Source of the DNA: Rhodocyclaceae bacterium | GTDB taxonomy: Bacteria; Pseudomonadota; Gammaproteobacteria; Burkholderiales; Rhodocyclaceae | Direction of reading: 5' to 3' | NCBI GenBank assembly: GCA_008080565.1 | Contig: VIKE01000028.1 | Coordinates: forward strand, 1-64,000 | DNA length: 64,000 bases | In this document: positions 1-13,384 of the stretch, piece after piece | Numbering within the stretch: position 1 is the stretch's first letter | How the letters are laid out: every line of letters starts with the position of its first letter | Translations under genes and position numbers: made by a program | Notes under the pieces: model-generated | The model's database searches: none | Seen by the model: the letters and a program-made list of their open reading frames with translations, nothing else | What the model was told of the DNA's origin: nothing

Positions 1-197
1 CATTACTTGATCTTAACCAATTGATCTAAATTGGAAATCTGCGGGGAAACCTCAGGGATAGACCACGGTTATTATGGCTGGCAGAAAACGCTGCTCCCCC
101 ATGTTTCCTTCTGTTTTCATCATTCACGAAGAATAGGGGGACAGACTCGCAAGGTTAAAGGGGGCCGGCTCGATTAATTTTTCGGTTAACCAGGCTT

Positions 198-234
198 GCT
201 ACGGTCAACCGGAAAAAACAGCCAAATTTGAAAT
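198..234 (+). repeat. Dispersed 37-bp repeat, copy 1
   Basis: Copy of the family with core ACGGTCAACCGGAAA and end GAAAT. It lies 42 bases beyond the stop of the minus-strand gene at 277-642, with its GAAAT end facing that stop. A partial inverted copy (TTTTTCGGTTAACC, about 177-190) lies just to the left, so the locus can form an imperfect palindrome. Confidence 0.75.
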
Positions 235-276
235 CTGCTCTCCGGTGGCTGGCGCCGAGTTTCCCTCCGCTCTGAC

Positions 277-642
277 TTACTGAGCTGCCGAGCTTTCGGT
301 CTTCTCGATTTCCGTCAGCGTCAAATAACCATCCTGGGTGTTGACGACCTTGTAGATGGCGTCGGGCTTGGCCTGGGCTTTTTTGAGCACGGACTGCCAT
401 TCGAGTTCGGCCAGGCGCAGGCCGTCGATTTTCTTGTGCAGCGTGGCGACGCTGTCGGCCAGTTCGGTCTTGAGGTCTTCGTTGAATTGCTCGACCTTTT
501 TGGCGGTGGGGTTCATAACGATCAGCACGGTGTTGGCGAGCGTCAGCACAAGCGCTACGCCGACGAGGATCACCGTCAGTTTTTCAAATGATCGCGCCTT
601 GACGGGTTGCTCCTGGCTGTCTTTGGATTCTTTTTCGCTCAT
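277..642 (-). CDS. Small membrane-anchored hypothetical protein
   Basis: A 121-residue protein of unknown function. The first 20 residues are hydrophilic and charged (start MSEKESKDSQ). One transmembrane segment follows at about 23-45. Residues 50-90 are charged and probably helical or coiled coil, and the tail is Glu/Ser/Ala-rich. This suggests a single-pass inner-membrane protein with a short cytoplasmic head, but no family was recognised. The stop TAA is at 277-279. It stands alone, with a repeat copy beyond its 3' end and no operon partner on its strand within 90 bases. Confidence 0.6.
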   Translation of the reverse strand: MSEKESKDSQEQPVKARSFEKLTVILVGVALVLTLANTVLIVMNPTAKKVEQFNEDLKTELADSVATLHKKIDGLRLAELEWQSVLKKAQAKPDAIYKVVNTQDGYLTLTEIEKTESSAAQ

Positions 643-733
643 GGTCTCGTTCCCGGGTTGCTTGGTGTATCAGCTACTACGGCTGATGTGGGGGAGAACT
701 TGAGTTTTGTGTGGCGGGGCGGTTTTTGCGCCT

Positions 734-770
734 GCCACGGTCAACCGGAAATTTGGGGCAAATTTGAAAT
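734..770 (+). repeat. Dispersed 37-bp repeat, copy 2, forming the end of cbbY
   Basis: Matches the family from GCCACGG to GAAAT. Read on the minus strand it encodes the last roughly ten residues and the TGA stop of the HAD phosphatase gene, so the element supplies this protein's C-terminus. Confidence 0.75.
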
Positions 771-1472
771 TGTCGGGCCGGCGATGGCGTCGAGGTCGAC
801 TTCCCGCAGGTCGGCCAGTACCCGCCAGGCGCTGCTGAAGTCGTCGCCGGCGGTGTAGTCGTTGGGCGTGACGAGGCAGCGCAGGCCGGCGGTGCGGGCG
901 GCGTCCAGGCCGTTGGCGGAGTCTTCGATGGCCAGGCAGTTGTCGGCCGGCAGGGCGAGGCGGTCGAGGACCCAGCGGTAGATGTCGGGGGCGGGTTTCT
1001 TGTTGGCCACGATGTCGCCGGCGCCGATAACCTCGAACCAGCCCGGGGCGTCCGGCCCGAGCGTGGCGTGGAGCAGGGCGGTAACGTTTTCCGGGGTGGT
1101 TGTGGTGGCGATGGCGAGGCGCAGGCCGCGCTGGCGGGCGTGCTGGATGAGCGCGGCGACGCCGGGGCGGAGCGGCAGGCTGCCGGAGTCGACGAGGCGC
1201 AGGTAGTGGCGCGTCTTGGCGGCGTGGAGGTCGCGGACGAGCACCTCAAATTCGGGCCGGGCGGCGAGGGCGGGCGCCTGGCGGGCAGCGTAGTGGCGGA
1301 TGCGTTCCTTGCCGCCGGTGATGGCGAGCAGCTCGCCGTACAGCCTTTCATCCCAGTGCCAGTCCAGCCCGAGATCGGCGAAGGCGTGGTTGAAGGCGGG
1401 GCGATGGCCGTCGCGCTCGGTGTCGGCCAGCGTGCCGTCGACATCGAAGATCAGGGCATGGAGTGGGAGCAT
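741..1472 (-). CDS. cbbY: CbbY-type HAD phosphatase
   Basis: Haloacid dehalogenase superfamily phosphatase of 243 residues. The N-terminal motif DVDGTLADTER holds the catalytic Asp pair and the E-R extension typical of CbbY rather than Gph. Motif II is the threonine run after LAIAT, the Lys is in NKKPAPDIY, and the acidic motif is IEDSANGLDAA. CbbY enzymes remove the phosphate from xylulose-1,5-bisphosphate, an inhibitory RuBisCO by-product, which fits its position divergent from the Calvin-cycle operon. The start at 1472 places the motif near residue 9 as in homologues; a start at 1505 is possible. The ribosome binding site is weak. The C-terminal residues come from repeat copy 2. Confidence 0.85.
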   Translation of the reverse strand: MLPLHALIFDVDGTLADTERDGHRPAFNHAFADLGLDWHWDERLYGELLAITGGKERIRHYAARQAPALAARPEFEVLVRDLHAAKTRHYLRLVDSGSLPLRPGVAALIQHARQRGLRLAIATTTTPENVTALLHATLGPDAPGWFEVIGAGDIVANKKPAPDIYRWVLDRLALPADNCLAIEDSANGLDAARTAGLRCLVTPNDYTAGDDFSSAWRVLADLREVDLDAIAGPTISNLPQISG

Positions 1473-1651
1473 GCGCTGAACGATAACCGGGGGTGATTCG
1501 GGCATCCAGTCAGGATTTCTGAAGTGGCCGGTAAGCATCGCGTTAATAAGCTATAACTTACTCAGGCGATAAGAAAATCTGACTGTTACTTAATTAATAA
1601 GTCACTTATCTTGATTGCCAATGCGGTAACACAAGAATGATTGGAGACACC
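1473..1651. promoter_or_regulatory. Divergent cbbY/fbp control region with palindromes
   Basis: This AT-rich gap separates cbbY from the Calvin operon. It contains TTAATAAG twice (1543-1550 and 1594-1601). It also contains two palindromes, ACTTA-ATTAA-TAAGT at 1588-1602 and ATAAGT-C-ACTTAT at 1597-1609. CbbR-type LysR regulators bind such imperfect dyads upstream of cbb operons, but no cbbR gene is in the window, so assignment to CbbR is a guess. No clear sigma-70 promoter could be fixed. Confidence 0.4.
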
Positions 1652-2719
1652 ATGCAATTCGGCCGTACCACCCTCTCGAAGTTTGTTATTGAAAACACCC
1701 GCGCCAGCCACGGCGAACTCGGCGCCTTGCTCATTGACGTCGCCGCCGCCGTCAAAACCATCTCGGCGATGGTCGCCAAGGGGGCGCTGGCTGGTCATCA
1801 CGGCGCACTGGAGAGTACCAATATCCAGGGCGAGGTGCAGAAGAAGCTCGATGTGCTGACCAACGAAGCCATCCTGCGTCACTGCGAGTGGGGCGGCCAG
1901 CTGGCCGGCATGGCTTCCGAGGAAATGGACGATCCCTATCCGATTCCGGCCGAGTACCCGCGTGGCCGCTACCTGCTGGTTTTCGACCCGCTTGATGGCT
2001 CGTCGAACAGCGACGTCAATGTCTCGGTCGGCACCATTTTCTCCATTTTTGCCCGGTCGACCGCCGGTGATGCGGAGCTTGGCGACTACCTGCGCCAGGG
2101 CAGCGAGCAGGTCGCCGCCGGTTACGCCATCTACGGCCCGTCGACGATGATGGTGCTGACGCTCGGCAACGGCACGCACGGTTTCACGCTTGATCGCGAG
2201 AGCGGCAACTTCCTGCTGACCCACGCCAATATCCGCGTCCCGGAAGACACCCGCGAATTCGCCATCAACACCTCCAACGAACGTTTCTGGGAGCCGCCGG
2301 TGCAGCGCTACGTCAGCGAGTGCAAGGCCGGCAAGACGGGCGTGCGCGGCGAGGATTTCAATACCCGCTGGATCGCCTCGATGGTCGCCGAAGTGCACCG
2401 CATCCTGATCCGCGGCGGCATCTTCATGTACCCGAAGGACAGCAAGGATCCGTCCAAGCCGGGCCGCCTGCGCCTGCTCTACGAAGCCAATCCGATGGCC
2501 ATGCTCATCGAGCAGGCCGGCGGCGCGGCGAGTACCGGCCGCCAGCGCATCCTCGACGTGGCGCCGGACAGCCTGCACCAGCGCGTGCCGGTCATCCTCG
2601 GCTCGAAGAACGAGGTCGAGCGGCTCGAGCGTTACCACCAGGAATACGACACCGGGGCCGATCGGCCGTTTGTCTCGCCGCTGTTCTCCGACCGTTCCTT
2701 GTTCCGCGACCCGGCCTAG
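1652..2719 (+). CDS. cbbF: Class I fructose-1,6-bisphosphatase, Calvin-cycle type
   Basis: Hydrolyses fructose-1,6-bisphosphate to fructose-6-phosphate for regeneration of ribulose bisphosphate. The 355-residue protein has the class I metal motifs SEEMDDP (about 89-95) and DPLDGSSN (112-119), then a sugar-phosphate site around MYPKDSK and [19 protein letters not shown]. The ATG at 1652 follows GGAG; the upstream in-frame start at 1637 lacks a good site. It is the first gene of a plus-strand operon with prk 33 bases downstream. It differs strongly from the second FBPase in the window (22625-23638), so the two are old paralogues rather than a recent duplication. Confidence 0.93.
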   Translation: MQFGRTTLSKFVIENTRASHGELGALLIDVAAAVKTISAMVAKGALAGHHGALESTNIQGEVQKKLDVLTNEAILRHCEWGGQLAGMASEEMDDPYPIPAEYPRGRYLLVFDPLDGSSNSDVNVSVGTIFSIFARSTAGDAELGDYLRQGSEQVAAGYAIYGPSTMMVLTLGNGTHGFTLDRESGNFLLTHANIRVPEDTREFAINTSNERFWEPPVQRYVSECKAGKTGVRGEDFNTRWIASMVAEVHRILIRGGIFMYPKDSKDPSKPGRLRLLYEANPMAMLIEQAGGAASTGRQRILDVAPDSLHQRVPVILGSKNEVERLERYHQEYDTGADRPFVSPLFSDRSLFRDPA

Positions 2720-2752
2720 GGCAAAAGAATTCACATCTGCAGGGAGAAACAA

Positions 2753-3625
2753 ATGTCCGTCAAACACCCCATCATCGCCATCACCGGTTCGTCCGGCGCC
2801 GGCACCAGCACGGTGATGCAGAGCTTCCAGCACATCTTCCGCCGCGAGTGCCTCAATGCCCAGATCGTCGAGGGCGATTCTTTCCATCGCTACGACCGAA
2901 TGGCCATGCGCGCCGAAATGAAAGCGCAGGAGGAGGCCGGCAATCGCAACTTCAGCCACTTCGGCCCGGAGGCCAATCTGCTTGAGGAGTTGCAGGACCT
3001 GTTCATCGCCTACGGCAAGAGCGGCACCGGCAAGGTCCGTAAATACCTGCACGATGCCGGCGAGGCCGAGCCTTTCGGCCAGCAGCCGGGCACCTTCACG
3101 CCGTGGCAGGAGATCACCGCGGCGACCGACCTGATGTTCTATGAAGGCCTGCATGGCGCCTATGCCGATGACCAGATCGACATTGCCAAGCAGGTCGACC
3201 TCTGCGTCGGCGTCGTGCCGACCATCAACCTCGAATGGATCCAGAAGCTGCACCGCGACCAGAAAATGCGTGGCTATTCGCAGGAGGCGGTGACCGACAC
3301 CATCCTGCGCCGCATGCCGGATTACGTCAGCCACCTCTGCCCGCAGTTCTCGCGCACCCACGTCAATTTCCAGCGCGTGCCCATCGTCGATACCTCCAAC
3401 CCCTTCATCGCCCGTGACATTCCGACGGCCGACGAAAGCATGGTGGTGATCCGCTTCGCCAATCCGAAGGGCATCGACTTCCAGTACCTCATCAACATCC
3501 TGCACGGCGCCATGATGACCCGCCCGAACACCCTGGTCGTCCCCGGCGGCAAGATGGGCCTGGCCATGCAGATGATTTTCACGCCGATGGTTTTGCGGTT
3601 GATGGACCACAAGCGTCGCGCCTGA
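2753..3625 (+). CDS. cbbP: Phosphoribulokinase
   Basis: Makes ribulose-1,5-bisphosphate from ribulose-5-phosphate and ATP, the step specific to the Calvin cycle. At 290 residues it has the size of proteobacterial octameric (class I) enzymes. The P-loop is GSSGAGTST (12-20). The acidic active-site segment EGDSFHRYD lies at 40-48, and FYEGLHGAY follows near 130. The ATG is preceded by a strong AGGGAGAA site. Its presence implies an autotrophic or RuBisCO-linked pathway, yet no RuBisCO gene is in the window, so those genes must be elsewhere or absent. Confidence 0.95.
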   Translation: MSVKHPIIAITGSSGAGTSTVMQSFQHIFRRECLNAQIVEGDSFHRYDRMAMRAEMKAQEEAGNRNFSHFGPEANLLEELQDLFIAYGKSGTGKVRKYLHDAGEAEPFGQQPGTFTPWQEITAATDLMFYEGLHGAYADDQIDIAKQVDLCVGVVPTINLEWIQKLHRDQKMRGYSQEAVTDTILRRMPDYVSHLCPQFSRTHVNFQRVPIVDTSNPFIARDIPTADESMVVIRFANPKGIDFQYLINILHGAMMTRPNTLVVPGGKMGLAMQMIFTPMVLRLMDHKRRA

Positions 3626-3646
3626 CTATAGAAAATGGAGAGAGAC

Positions 3647-5686
3647 ATGGACCGCAACCAGACCGAAACCACCTTCCGCCGCGAACTGGCCAACGCCGTC
3701 CGCTTCCTCGCCATCGACGCCGTCAATCAGGCCAAATCCGGCCACCCCGGCGCGCCGATGGGCATGGCCGACATCGCCGAAGTGCTGTGGCGCGACCACC
3801 TCAAACACAATCCGGCCAACCCGCAGTGGCCCGATCGCGACCGTTTCGTGCTGTCCAACGGCCACGGCTCGATGCTGCTCTACGCGCTGCTCCATCTGAC
3901 CGGCTACGACCTCAATCTCGACGACCTCAGGAACTTCCGCCAGTTCGGCAGCCGCACCGCCGGCCACCCGGAAGTCGGCCACACGCCCGGCGTCGAGACG
4001 ACCACCGGCCCGCTCGGCCAGGGCCTGACCAACGCCGTCGGCATGGCGCTGGCCGAAAAGCTGCTGGCCCAGCGTTACAACCGGCCGGGCTGCGACATCG
4101 TCGATCACCGGACCTGGGTTTTCGTCGGCGACGGCTGTCTGATGGAAGGCATCAGCCACGAAGCCTGCTCGCTGGCCGGCGTCTGGGGGCTCGACAAACT
4201 GACCTGCTTCTACGACGACAACGGGATTTCCATCGACGGCCACGTCAAAGGCTGGTTCCGCGACGACACCCCGGCCCGCTTCCGCGCCTACGGCTGGCAC
4301 GTCATCGGGCCGATCGACGGCCATGATTCGGCCGCGCTGACCGCCGCCATCGCCGAGGCCAAGGCGGTCACCGGCCAGCCGACGCTGATCGTCTGCCGCA
4401 CCCAGATCGGCTGGGGCTCGCCGAACAAGGCCGGTTCGCACGACGTGCATGGCGCGCCGCTCGGTGCCGACGAAACGGCCGCCACCCGGGCCGCCCTTGG
4501 CTGGCCGCATGCGCCGTTCGAAGTGCCGGACAGCCTGCGTACCGCATGGAATGCGCGTAGCGCTGGCGCCGCCGCCGAAACCGGCTGGCAGACCCGATTC
4601 GCCGCCTACCGCGCCCAGTATCCGGAACTCGCCGCCGAGTTCGACCGCACCCAATCCCACGGTCTACCGGAAAAATGGCCCGAAATCAAAAATGAGCTGC
4701 TTGCTGCGGCCGGCCGCAAGGAAGCCGCCACCGCCACCCGCAAGTCGTCGCAGAACTGCCTCGACCTGCTGGTCGACCGGGTGCCCGAACTGCTCGGCGG
4801 CTCGGCCGACCTGACCGGTTCCAACCTGACTGCCGGCAAGGGCAGCGTCGCCCTGCACGAGGCCGGCGAGCGCCAGGCCAACTACGTTTCCTACGGCGTC
4901 CGCGAGTTCGGCATGACGGCGATCATGAACGGTGTCGCCCTCCATGGCGGGCTGATTCCCTACGGCGGCACCTTTGCCGTGTTCTCCGACTACGCCCGCA
5001 ACGCCATCCGGATGAGCGCGCTCATGAACCAGCGCGTCGTCCATGTCCTGACCCACGATTCCATCGGCCTCGGCGAGGATGGCCCGACCCACCAGCCGGT
5101 CGAACACGCCAGCAGCCTGCGCATCATTCCCGGCCTCGACCTGTGGCGCCCCTGGCTGGAAACAGCCATCGCCTGGGCCGAAGCGCTCGAGCGCCAAAAC
5201 GGACCTTCCGCCCTCTTTTTGTCGCGTCAAAACCTGCCGCAATACGGCGGCGCGGCGAGCCGGGCGGAAGGTGCCAGCCGTGGCGGCTACGTGCTCTCCG
5301 AAGCCGACGGCCAACTGCAGGCGGTGATCATCGCCACCGGCTCCGAAGTCGCCATCGCCATGCAGGCACAGGCCATCCTGAAAGCCGGCGGGGTCGCCGT
5401 GCGCGTCGTTTCGATGCCCTGCACGCGGCGCTTCGACCAGCAGTCTTCAACGTGGAAAAAGCTCGTGTTGCCGCCGGACGTCTGCCGCGTCGCCATCGAA
5501 GCCGGGCAGACCGATTTCTGGCACAAGTACGTCGGCCTTGATGGCGACGTCCTCGGCATCGACGAATTCGGCGCCTCGGCCCCGGCTCCGGTGCTCTACG
5601 AGCATTACGGCCTGACCGCCGACAACCTGGCGCAGACGGTGCTGCGCACCATCGTCAGTGCGGGGGGAAGTGATGGTGATTTCTGA
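3647..5686 (+). CDS. cbbT: Transketolase (Calvin operon copy)
   Basis: Transfers two-carbon ketol units between sugar phosphates using thiamine diphosphate. The 679-residue protein starts with the usual [18 protein letters not shown] block, has the ThDP/Mg motif [13 protein letters not shown] from residue 161 and the pyrimidine-domain motif [16 protein letters not shown]. The ATG at 3647 is chosen because GGAGAGAG lies just before it; the ATG at 3635 overlaps that site. The stretch 4656-4693 (residues about 337-349, in the linker before the pyrimidine domain) closely resembles the dispersed repeat of this window. A second transketolase (19813-21819) is clearly diverged. Confidence 0.94.
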   Translation: MDRNQTETTFRRELANAVRFLAIDAVNQAKSGHPGAPMGMADIAEVLWRDHLKHNPANPQWPDRDRFVLSNGHGSMLLYALLHLTGYDLNLDDLRNFRQFGSRTAGHPEVGHTPGVETTTGPLGQGLTNAVGMALAEKLLAQRYNRPGCDIVDHRTWVFVGDGCLMEGISHEACSLAGVWGLDKLTCFYDDNGISIDGHVKGWFRDDTPARFRAYGWHVIGPIDGHDSAALTAAIAEAKAVTGQPTLIVCRTQIGWGSPNKAGSHDVHGAPLGADETAATRAALGWPHAPFEVPDSLRTAWNARSAGAAAETGWQTRFAAYRAQYPELAAEFDRTQSHGLPEKWPEIKNELLAAAGRKEAATATRKSSQNCLDLLVDRVPELLGGSADLTGSNLTAGKGSVALHEAGERQANYVSYGVREFGMTAIMNGVALHGGLIPYGGTFAVFSDYARNAIRMSALMNQRVVHVLTHDSIGLGEDGPTHQPVEHASSLRIIPGLDLWRPWLETAIAWAEALERQNGPSALFLSRQNLPQYGGAASRAEGASRGGYVLSEADGQLQAVIIATGSEVAIAMQAQAILKAGGVAVRVVSMPCTRRFDQQSSTWKKLVLPPDVCRVAIEAGQTDFWHKYVGLDGDVLGIDEFGASAPAPVLYEHYGLTADNLAQTVLRTIVSAGGSDGDF

Positions 5687-5709
5687 TGCCTGACCCGATG
5701 CCCGCCTAG

Positions 5710-6762
<1,053 letters not shown>

Positions 6763-6773
6763 AAGGAACGATC

Positions 6774-7811
6774 ATGGCCCTTATTTCCCTGCGCCAACTG
6801 CTCGACCACGCGGCCGAGCACAGCTACGGTCTACCCGCCTTCAACGTCAATAACATGGAGCAGATCCAGGCCATCATGCAGGCGGCAGAAGCCTGCGACA
6901 GCCCGGTCATCCTGCAAGCCTCGGCCGGTGCCCGCAAATACGCCGGCGAGCCCTTCCTGCGCAAGCTGGTCGAAGCCGCCATCGAGCAATATCCGGACAT
7001 CCCCGTCTGCCTGCACCAGGACCACGGCACCTCGCCGGCCGTCTGCCAGCAATCGATGCGTAGCGGCTTCTCGAGCGTCATGATGGACGGCTCGCTGGGC
7101 ACCGACGGCAAGACGCCGACGAGCTACGCCTACAACGTCGAAACGACGCGCAAGGTGGTCGACATGGCGCATTACATCGGCGTCTCGGTCGAAGGCGAAC
7201 TGGGCTGCCTCGGTTCGCTGGAAACCGGCGAAGCGGGCGAGGAAGACGGCATCGGCGCCGCCGGCAAGCTCGACCACTCGCAAATGCTGACCGACCCGGA
7301 GGAGGCCGCCGACTTCGTCGCCAAGACCGGCGTCGATGCGCTGGCCATCGCCATCGGCACCAGCCACGGCGCCTACAAATTCACCCGGCCGCCGACCGGC
7401 GAAATCCTCGCCATCGACCGCATCAAGGCGATCCACGCCCGCATCCCGAACACCCATCTGGTCATGCACGGCTCCAGCAGCGTGCCGCAGGAATGGCTGG
7501 CGGTCATCCGCCAGTACGGCGGCGCGATGAAGGAAACCTACGGCGTGCCGGTCGAAGAGATCGTCGAGGGCATCCGCCACGGCGTCCGCAAGGTCAATAT
7601 CGACACCGATATCCGCCTCGCCATGACCGGTGCCATGCGCAAGGCGATGGCCGAAAAGCCGGAAGAATTCGATCCGCGTGCCTTTTTGAAAGCTGCCGTG
7701 GCAGCGGCGCGCGACATCTGCAAATTGCGTTTCGACGCCTTTGGCTGTGCCGGTCAGGCCAGCCGCATCAAACCCGTGTCACTGGAGAAAATGGCTGCCG
7801 CCTACCGCTGA
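6774..7811 (+). CDS. cbbA: Class II fructose-bisphosphate aldolase (Calvin operon copy)
   Basis: Zinc-dependent aldolase of 345 residues joining dihydroxyacetone phosphate to aldehyde sugars (fructose- or sedoheptulose-bisphosphate). Visible family motifs are [13 protein letters not shown] near the start, the zinc/catalytic HQDHG at 81-85, SVEGELG with the metal-binding Glu, GTSHGAYKF with a zinc His, HGSSSVP, and the phosphate-binding [10 protein letters not shown]. It starts 11 bases after the gap pseudogene with AAAGGAAC upstream, so it is probably co-transcribed. A terminator-like hairpin follows at 7848. Confidence 0.94.
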   Translation: MALISLRQLLDHAAEHSYGLPAFNVNNMEQIQAIMQAAEACDSPVILQASAGARKYAGEPFLRKLVEAAIEQYPDIPVCLHQDHGTSPAVCQQSMRSGFSSVMMDGSLGTDGKTPTSYAYNVETTRKVVDMAHYIGVSVEGELGCLGSLETGEAGEEDGIGAAGKLDHSQMLTDPEEAADFVAKTGVDALAIAIGTSHGAYKFTRPPTGEILAIDRIKAIHARIPNTHLVMHGSSSVPQEWLAVIRQYGGAMKETYGVPVEEIVEGIRHGVRKVNIDTDIRLAMTGAMRKAMAEKPEEFDPRAFLKAAVAAARDICKLRFDAFGCAGQASRIKPVSLEKMAAAYR

Positions 7812-7847
7812 CCAAACCGAGCATCACTCTGCTGTACCTTGCGTCTT

Positions 7848-7879
7848 GCGGCCCCGAAGTCTGGGGCCGCCTTTTTTTC
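7848..7879 (+). terminator. Intrinsic terminator or attenuator between fba and rpe
   Basis: GCGGCCCC (7848-7855) and GGGGCCGC (7863-7870) form an eight-pair GC stem with a 7-base loop, followed by CTTTTTTTC. rpe starts only 10 bases after the T-run, with its ribosome binding site GGAGG directly behind it. The hairpin may therefore reduce rather than end transcription into rpe. Confidence 0.8.
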
Positions 7880-7888
7880 GGAGGCACC

Positions 7889-8590
7889 ATGAGCCAACCC
7901 AATTTCGTCATCGCCCCAAGCATCCTCTCCGCCAACTTCGCCAAACTGGGCGAGGAGGTGAGCAACGTCATTGCCTCCGGCGCCGACTGGATTCACTTCG
8001 ACGTGATGGACAACCACTACGTCCCCAACCTGACCATCGGCCCGCTGGTTTGCGCCGCCATCCGGCCGTGCACCGCAGCACCGATCGACGTGCACCTGAT
8101 GGTCAAACCCGTCGACCGCATCATTCCCGACTTCGCCAAAGCTGGCGCCAACATCATCACCTTCCACCCGGAAGCTTCCGATCACGTTGATCGCAGCCTG
8201 TCGCTGATCCGCGATGCCGGTTGCCAAAGCGGCCTGGTTTTCAACCCGGCGACACCGCTTGATTTCATGGATTACGTCCTCGACAAGATCGACGTTATCC
8301 TGCTCATGAGCGTCAACCCTGGCTTCGGCGGCCAGAAATTCATCCCCGGCACGCTGGCCAAGGCCAGGCAGGCGCGAGCCAAACTCGATGCGTATGAAAA
8401 GGAAAGCGGCCGGCGCATTCGCCTCGAAATCGATGGCGGCGTGAACACCGCCAACATCGCCGAAATCGCCCGTGCCGGTGTCGATGCCTTCGTCGCCGGT
8501 TCAGCCGTCTATGGGGCCGGCAAGGACAGCGATCCGCATTGCTACGATTCGATCATCGGCGCCTTGCGCAGCGAGTTGGCCAAGGTCTGA
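7889..8590 (+). CDS. rpe: Ribulose-phosphate 3-epimerase
   Basis: Interconverts ribulose-5-phosphate and xylulose-5-phosphate. The 233-residue TIM-barrel protein shows the family signatures [17 protein letters not shown] at the N-terminus, [19 protein letters not shown] with the metal-binding His and Asp, [17 protein letters not shown], and LEIDGGVN with the second catalytic Asp. The start at 7889 directly follows GGAGGCACC. It is the last gene of the plus-strand Calvin operon and ends 8 bases from the convergent histidine kinase gene. Confidence 0.95.
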   Translation: MSQPNFVIAPSILSANFAKLGEEVSNVIASGADWIHFDVMDNHYVPNLTIGPLVCAAIRPCTAAPIDVHLMVKPVDRIIPDFAKAGANIITFHPEASDHVDRSLSLIRDAGCQSGLVFNPATPLDFMDYVLDKIDVILLMSVNPGFGGQKFIPGTLAKARQARAKLDAYEKESGRRIRLEIDGGVNTANIAEIARAGVDAFVAGSAVYGAGKDSDPHCYDSIIGALRSELAKV

Positions 8591-8598
8591 CGCAGGGC

Positions 8599-11595
<2,997 letters not shown>

Positions 11596-11950
11596 TTCGC
11601 CCTGAATATCCGTAGGGGCTTTGGGGGATCGCGACAAGGTGAGTTGCTGACAAAAAACCGTGCCATGCCACTGTGGCTGACATCCTACCCTGATTCGCCG
11701 GGATTTGGCGGAAGGCGATCCCCGGTCGTCCACTCTGTCGGTCCAATGGCTGCCACCTGAAGGCAGTTGCCACGGTCAACAGGGAAAAACAGCCAAAAAA
11801 AATCAAATCGGTTTCGGTTCGGTAACCCTGATCAAGGCGCATCTTTCTTCCGAACTTTGTGGCAAATCGCAGTCTAAAGAACGCCGAGAGCATTTCCTTC
11901 CCCCGGTCCTGTCAGCGCTGCACTCCTTTCAATATTATTGGAGACCCACC
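11596..11950. other. Divergent intergenic region between the kinase and a small membrane gene
   Basis: This gap of about 355 bases holds repeat copy 3 (11769-11808) and a probable ribosome binding site, TTGGAGA, near 11940. Reading frames in it are extensions of the neighbouring genes and look non-coding. No convincing promoter hexamers or RNA gene were recognised. Confidence 0.5.
11769..11808 (+). repeat. Dispersed repeat, copy 3
   Basis: A variant copy (CACGGTCAACAGGGAAAAA, end TCAAAT) in the divergent region between the histidine kinase and the small membrane protein. It is about three bases longer than the other copies. Confidence 0.65.
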
Positions 11951-12217
11951 ATGCCGAAATGGATCAACTTGCTGTTTCTTTCCTTCTTTACCGCTGTTGC
12001 CGGCGAAGCATTCTTCTTCACCTTCATCGACCCGAAACTGCTCTACCTGTTCGGTGAGCCGGTGTACTGGAGCCCGATGGTCGTCTACTCACTCGGCTTT
12101 TTCATGTTCTGGGCCTTGACCGGCATGACTGCCGCGCTCGTTGCCTTGATGCTGAAACCCGGTGAGGAGGTTAACCGGGAACATCACCATTTGCCTCATT
12201 CAGCCCAGAACGGCTAG
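11951..12217 (+). CDS. Small two-TM membrane protein
   Basis: An 88-residue protein of unknown function. Two hydrophobic segments (about 5-24 and 41-66) are separated by a short polar loop containing DPKLLYLFGEP, and the tail is polar and His-rich (EHHHLPH). The start is fixed by ATG at 11951 with TTGGAG about eight bases upstream. A GC hairpin without a T-run follows at 12240-12260. It stands alone and its role cannot be told from context. Confidence 0.65.
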   Translation: MPKWINLLFLSFFTAVAGEAFFFTFIDPKLLYLFGEPVYWSPMVVYSLGFFMFWALTGMTAALVALMLKPGEEVNREHHHLPHSAQNG

Positions 12218-12239
12218 GGCGTCGGTTCTGCCTGAACCA

Positions 12240-12260
12240 AACCCCGCATTCAGCGGGGTT
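12240..12260 (+). terminator. Hairpin after the small membrane gene
   Basis: AACCCCGC (12240-12247) pairs perfectly with GCGGGGTT (12253-12260) around a 5-base loop. No T-run follows, so it may be a weak or factor-assisted terminator. Confidence 0.45.
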
Positions 12261-12381
12261 GGCTCGGTATATTTCAAGCTGTGATATATGGATAGAAAAT
12301 GGATTCCCGTGGTTCTGGCGAGAATGCGTCAAAAGGAACAGCCGGATCTCGGGTGACGAGCGACGTCGTTAAGAAAAGAAC

Positions 12382-13161
12382 TTAATAGCGAAAGCACCCA
12401 GCCGCTTGAGCATCACGAGTATTCCCGTTGAGTGCATACATGTTGCAAAGCTGTCGCTTGGGGGCATCTGCCACAGCTTTAGCTTCCCTTGCCTGCCTGT
12501 CTTTTTCGTATTGCTCTTGCCGCCACCGTTGTTCTTGAAGCTGAGCTTCTTGACGCTGACGTTGCATTTCGAGTTGCTGAGCACCCGCATTTGCTCTGTA
12601 CTCTAGCTCGGCTTTGCGGCGCTCAGCCTCTCGAGATGCGATGTCGTACGATTTGTCTATGAGTTTGTCCTGATTCTGAACGGAACCCTGAATCAGCGTT
12701 CGCTCGCTTTCCGCGCGATATGCATCGTTGCGGAAAGAGCCAATTTCTCGTTCTGCCTGAATTTCAACCTGTTTTGCTTGTGTTTTCAGTTCGCCTCGTT
12801 GCCCGATAAATTTATAGGCGCCAAATACAGCAGCGGAAAGCCCAATGGCCATCAAAATCCTTGCCGTTTTGGAATCGCCCCACCAGCTTAGAAAAGTGTT
12901 GTCTGTTTCGTAAGCGAGAGGATGTGTCGCGTATGTTGGAACAGGCGTTCCCGCTAGCAACGCGTCATAGGCAGAGCGTTTTTCCGGGGAGGAGAGAACA
13001 GAATTGGCCTCTTCCAGAAATAACAACTGATTGCGTGCTTCCTGATTGCCTTCACCAGCCTGTTGGACCAGCGCTGGCTTTAAGTGTTCGTAAGCTGCCT
13101 TGATGATGTCGAGCGATGCCTTTGGGCTAACTTGCAGGACATCATAATGTGAAATTTTCAT
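12382..13161 (-). CDS. Degenerate J-domain-like membrane protein
   Basis: A 259-residue protein. The first 60-65 residues resemble a J domain (ISHYDVLQVSPKASLDIIKAAYEHL, shortened here in meaning to helix I-II, and EANSVLSSPEKRSAYDALL near the end). The His-Pro-Asp tripeptide needed to stimulate DnaK is absent; the expected place reads HLKPALV. A transmembrane segment lies at about 99-117. A long Gln/Glu/Arg-rich helical region (about 120-235) follows, then a tail with two Cys. The start ATG at 13161 follows a strong AGGGGGA site. Base composition is visibly less GC-rich than neighbouring genes, suggesting acquisition or weak selection. The function is unknown. Confidence 0.6.
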   Translation of the reverse strand: MKISHYDVLQVSPKASLDIIKAAYEHLKPALVQQAGEGNQEARNQLLFLEEANSVLSSPEKRSAYDALLAGTPVPTYATHPLAYETDNTFLSWWGDSKTARILMAIGLSAAVFGAYKFIGQRGELKTQAKQVEIQAEREIGSFRNDAYRAESERTLIQGSVQNQDKLIDKSYDIASREAERRKAELEYRANAGAQQLEMQRQRQEAQLQEQRWRQEQYEKDRQAREAKAVADAPKRQLCNMYALNGNTRDAQAAGCFRY

Positions 13162-13327
13162 AATTCCCCCTGTGCCGGCATGATACCGATGTCCCCTTTT
13201 TTTGCTCAACTTAACCTAGGCGCGACCGTGAAATTTGACACGCGCCAAGGGGGTCGAGGCTATTTCAGATCCTGTTCAGGAATAAAAAGAGAGGGCTCTC
13301 AAGCTGAACCGAGACTTTTCCTCCCGC

Positions 13328-13352
13328 AAAAAAGCCGCCCGCAGGCGGCTTT
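13328..13352 (-). terminator. Terminator of the fba-end of the glycolytic gene set
   Basis: On the minus strand AAAGCCGCC and GGCGGCTTT pair around a 4-base loop and are followed by a run of six T (13333-13328). It directly follows repeat copy 4 at the 3' end of fba, closing the pgk-pyk-fba transcription unit. Confidence 0.85.
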
Positions 13353-13384
13353 CACGGTCAACCGGAAATTTTGGCCTATTTCAC
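13351..13384 (+). repeat. Dispersed repeat, copy 4, at the stop of fba
   Basis: TTCACGGTCAACCGGAAATTTTGGCC, then a diverged end. The TAG stop of the minus-strand fba lies in its distal part, and it abuts the terminator at 13328-13352. Confidence 0.65.

Noticed and set aside
1-276. A gene in the left end of the window
   Set aside because: No frame has a plausible start and protein-like composition; the one at 155-400 is a shadow that reads through repeat copy 1.
1586-3610. A 674-codon open frame antisense to fbp and prk
   Set aside because: It mirrors two clear enzymes, has no motif and Ala/Gly/Arg-rich residues typical of high-GC shadow frames.
6824-6838. CTACGGTCTACCCGCC in the Calvin fba as a repeat copy
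   Set aside because: It encodes YGLPA of the conserved aldolase motif YGLPAFNV and has no GAAAT end; the match is by chance.
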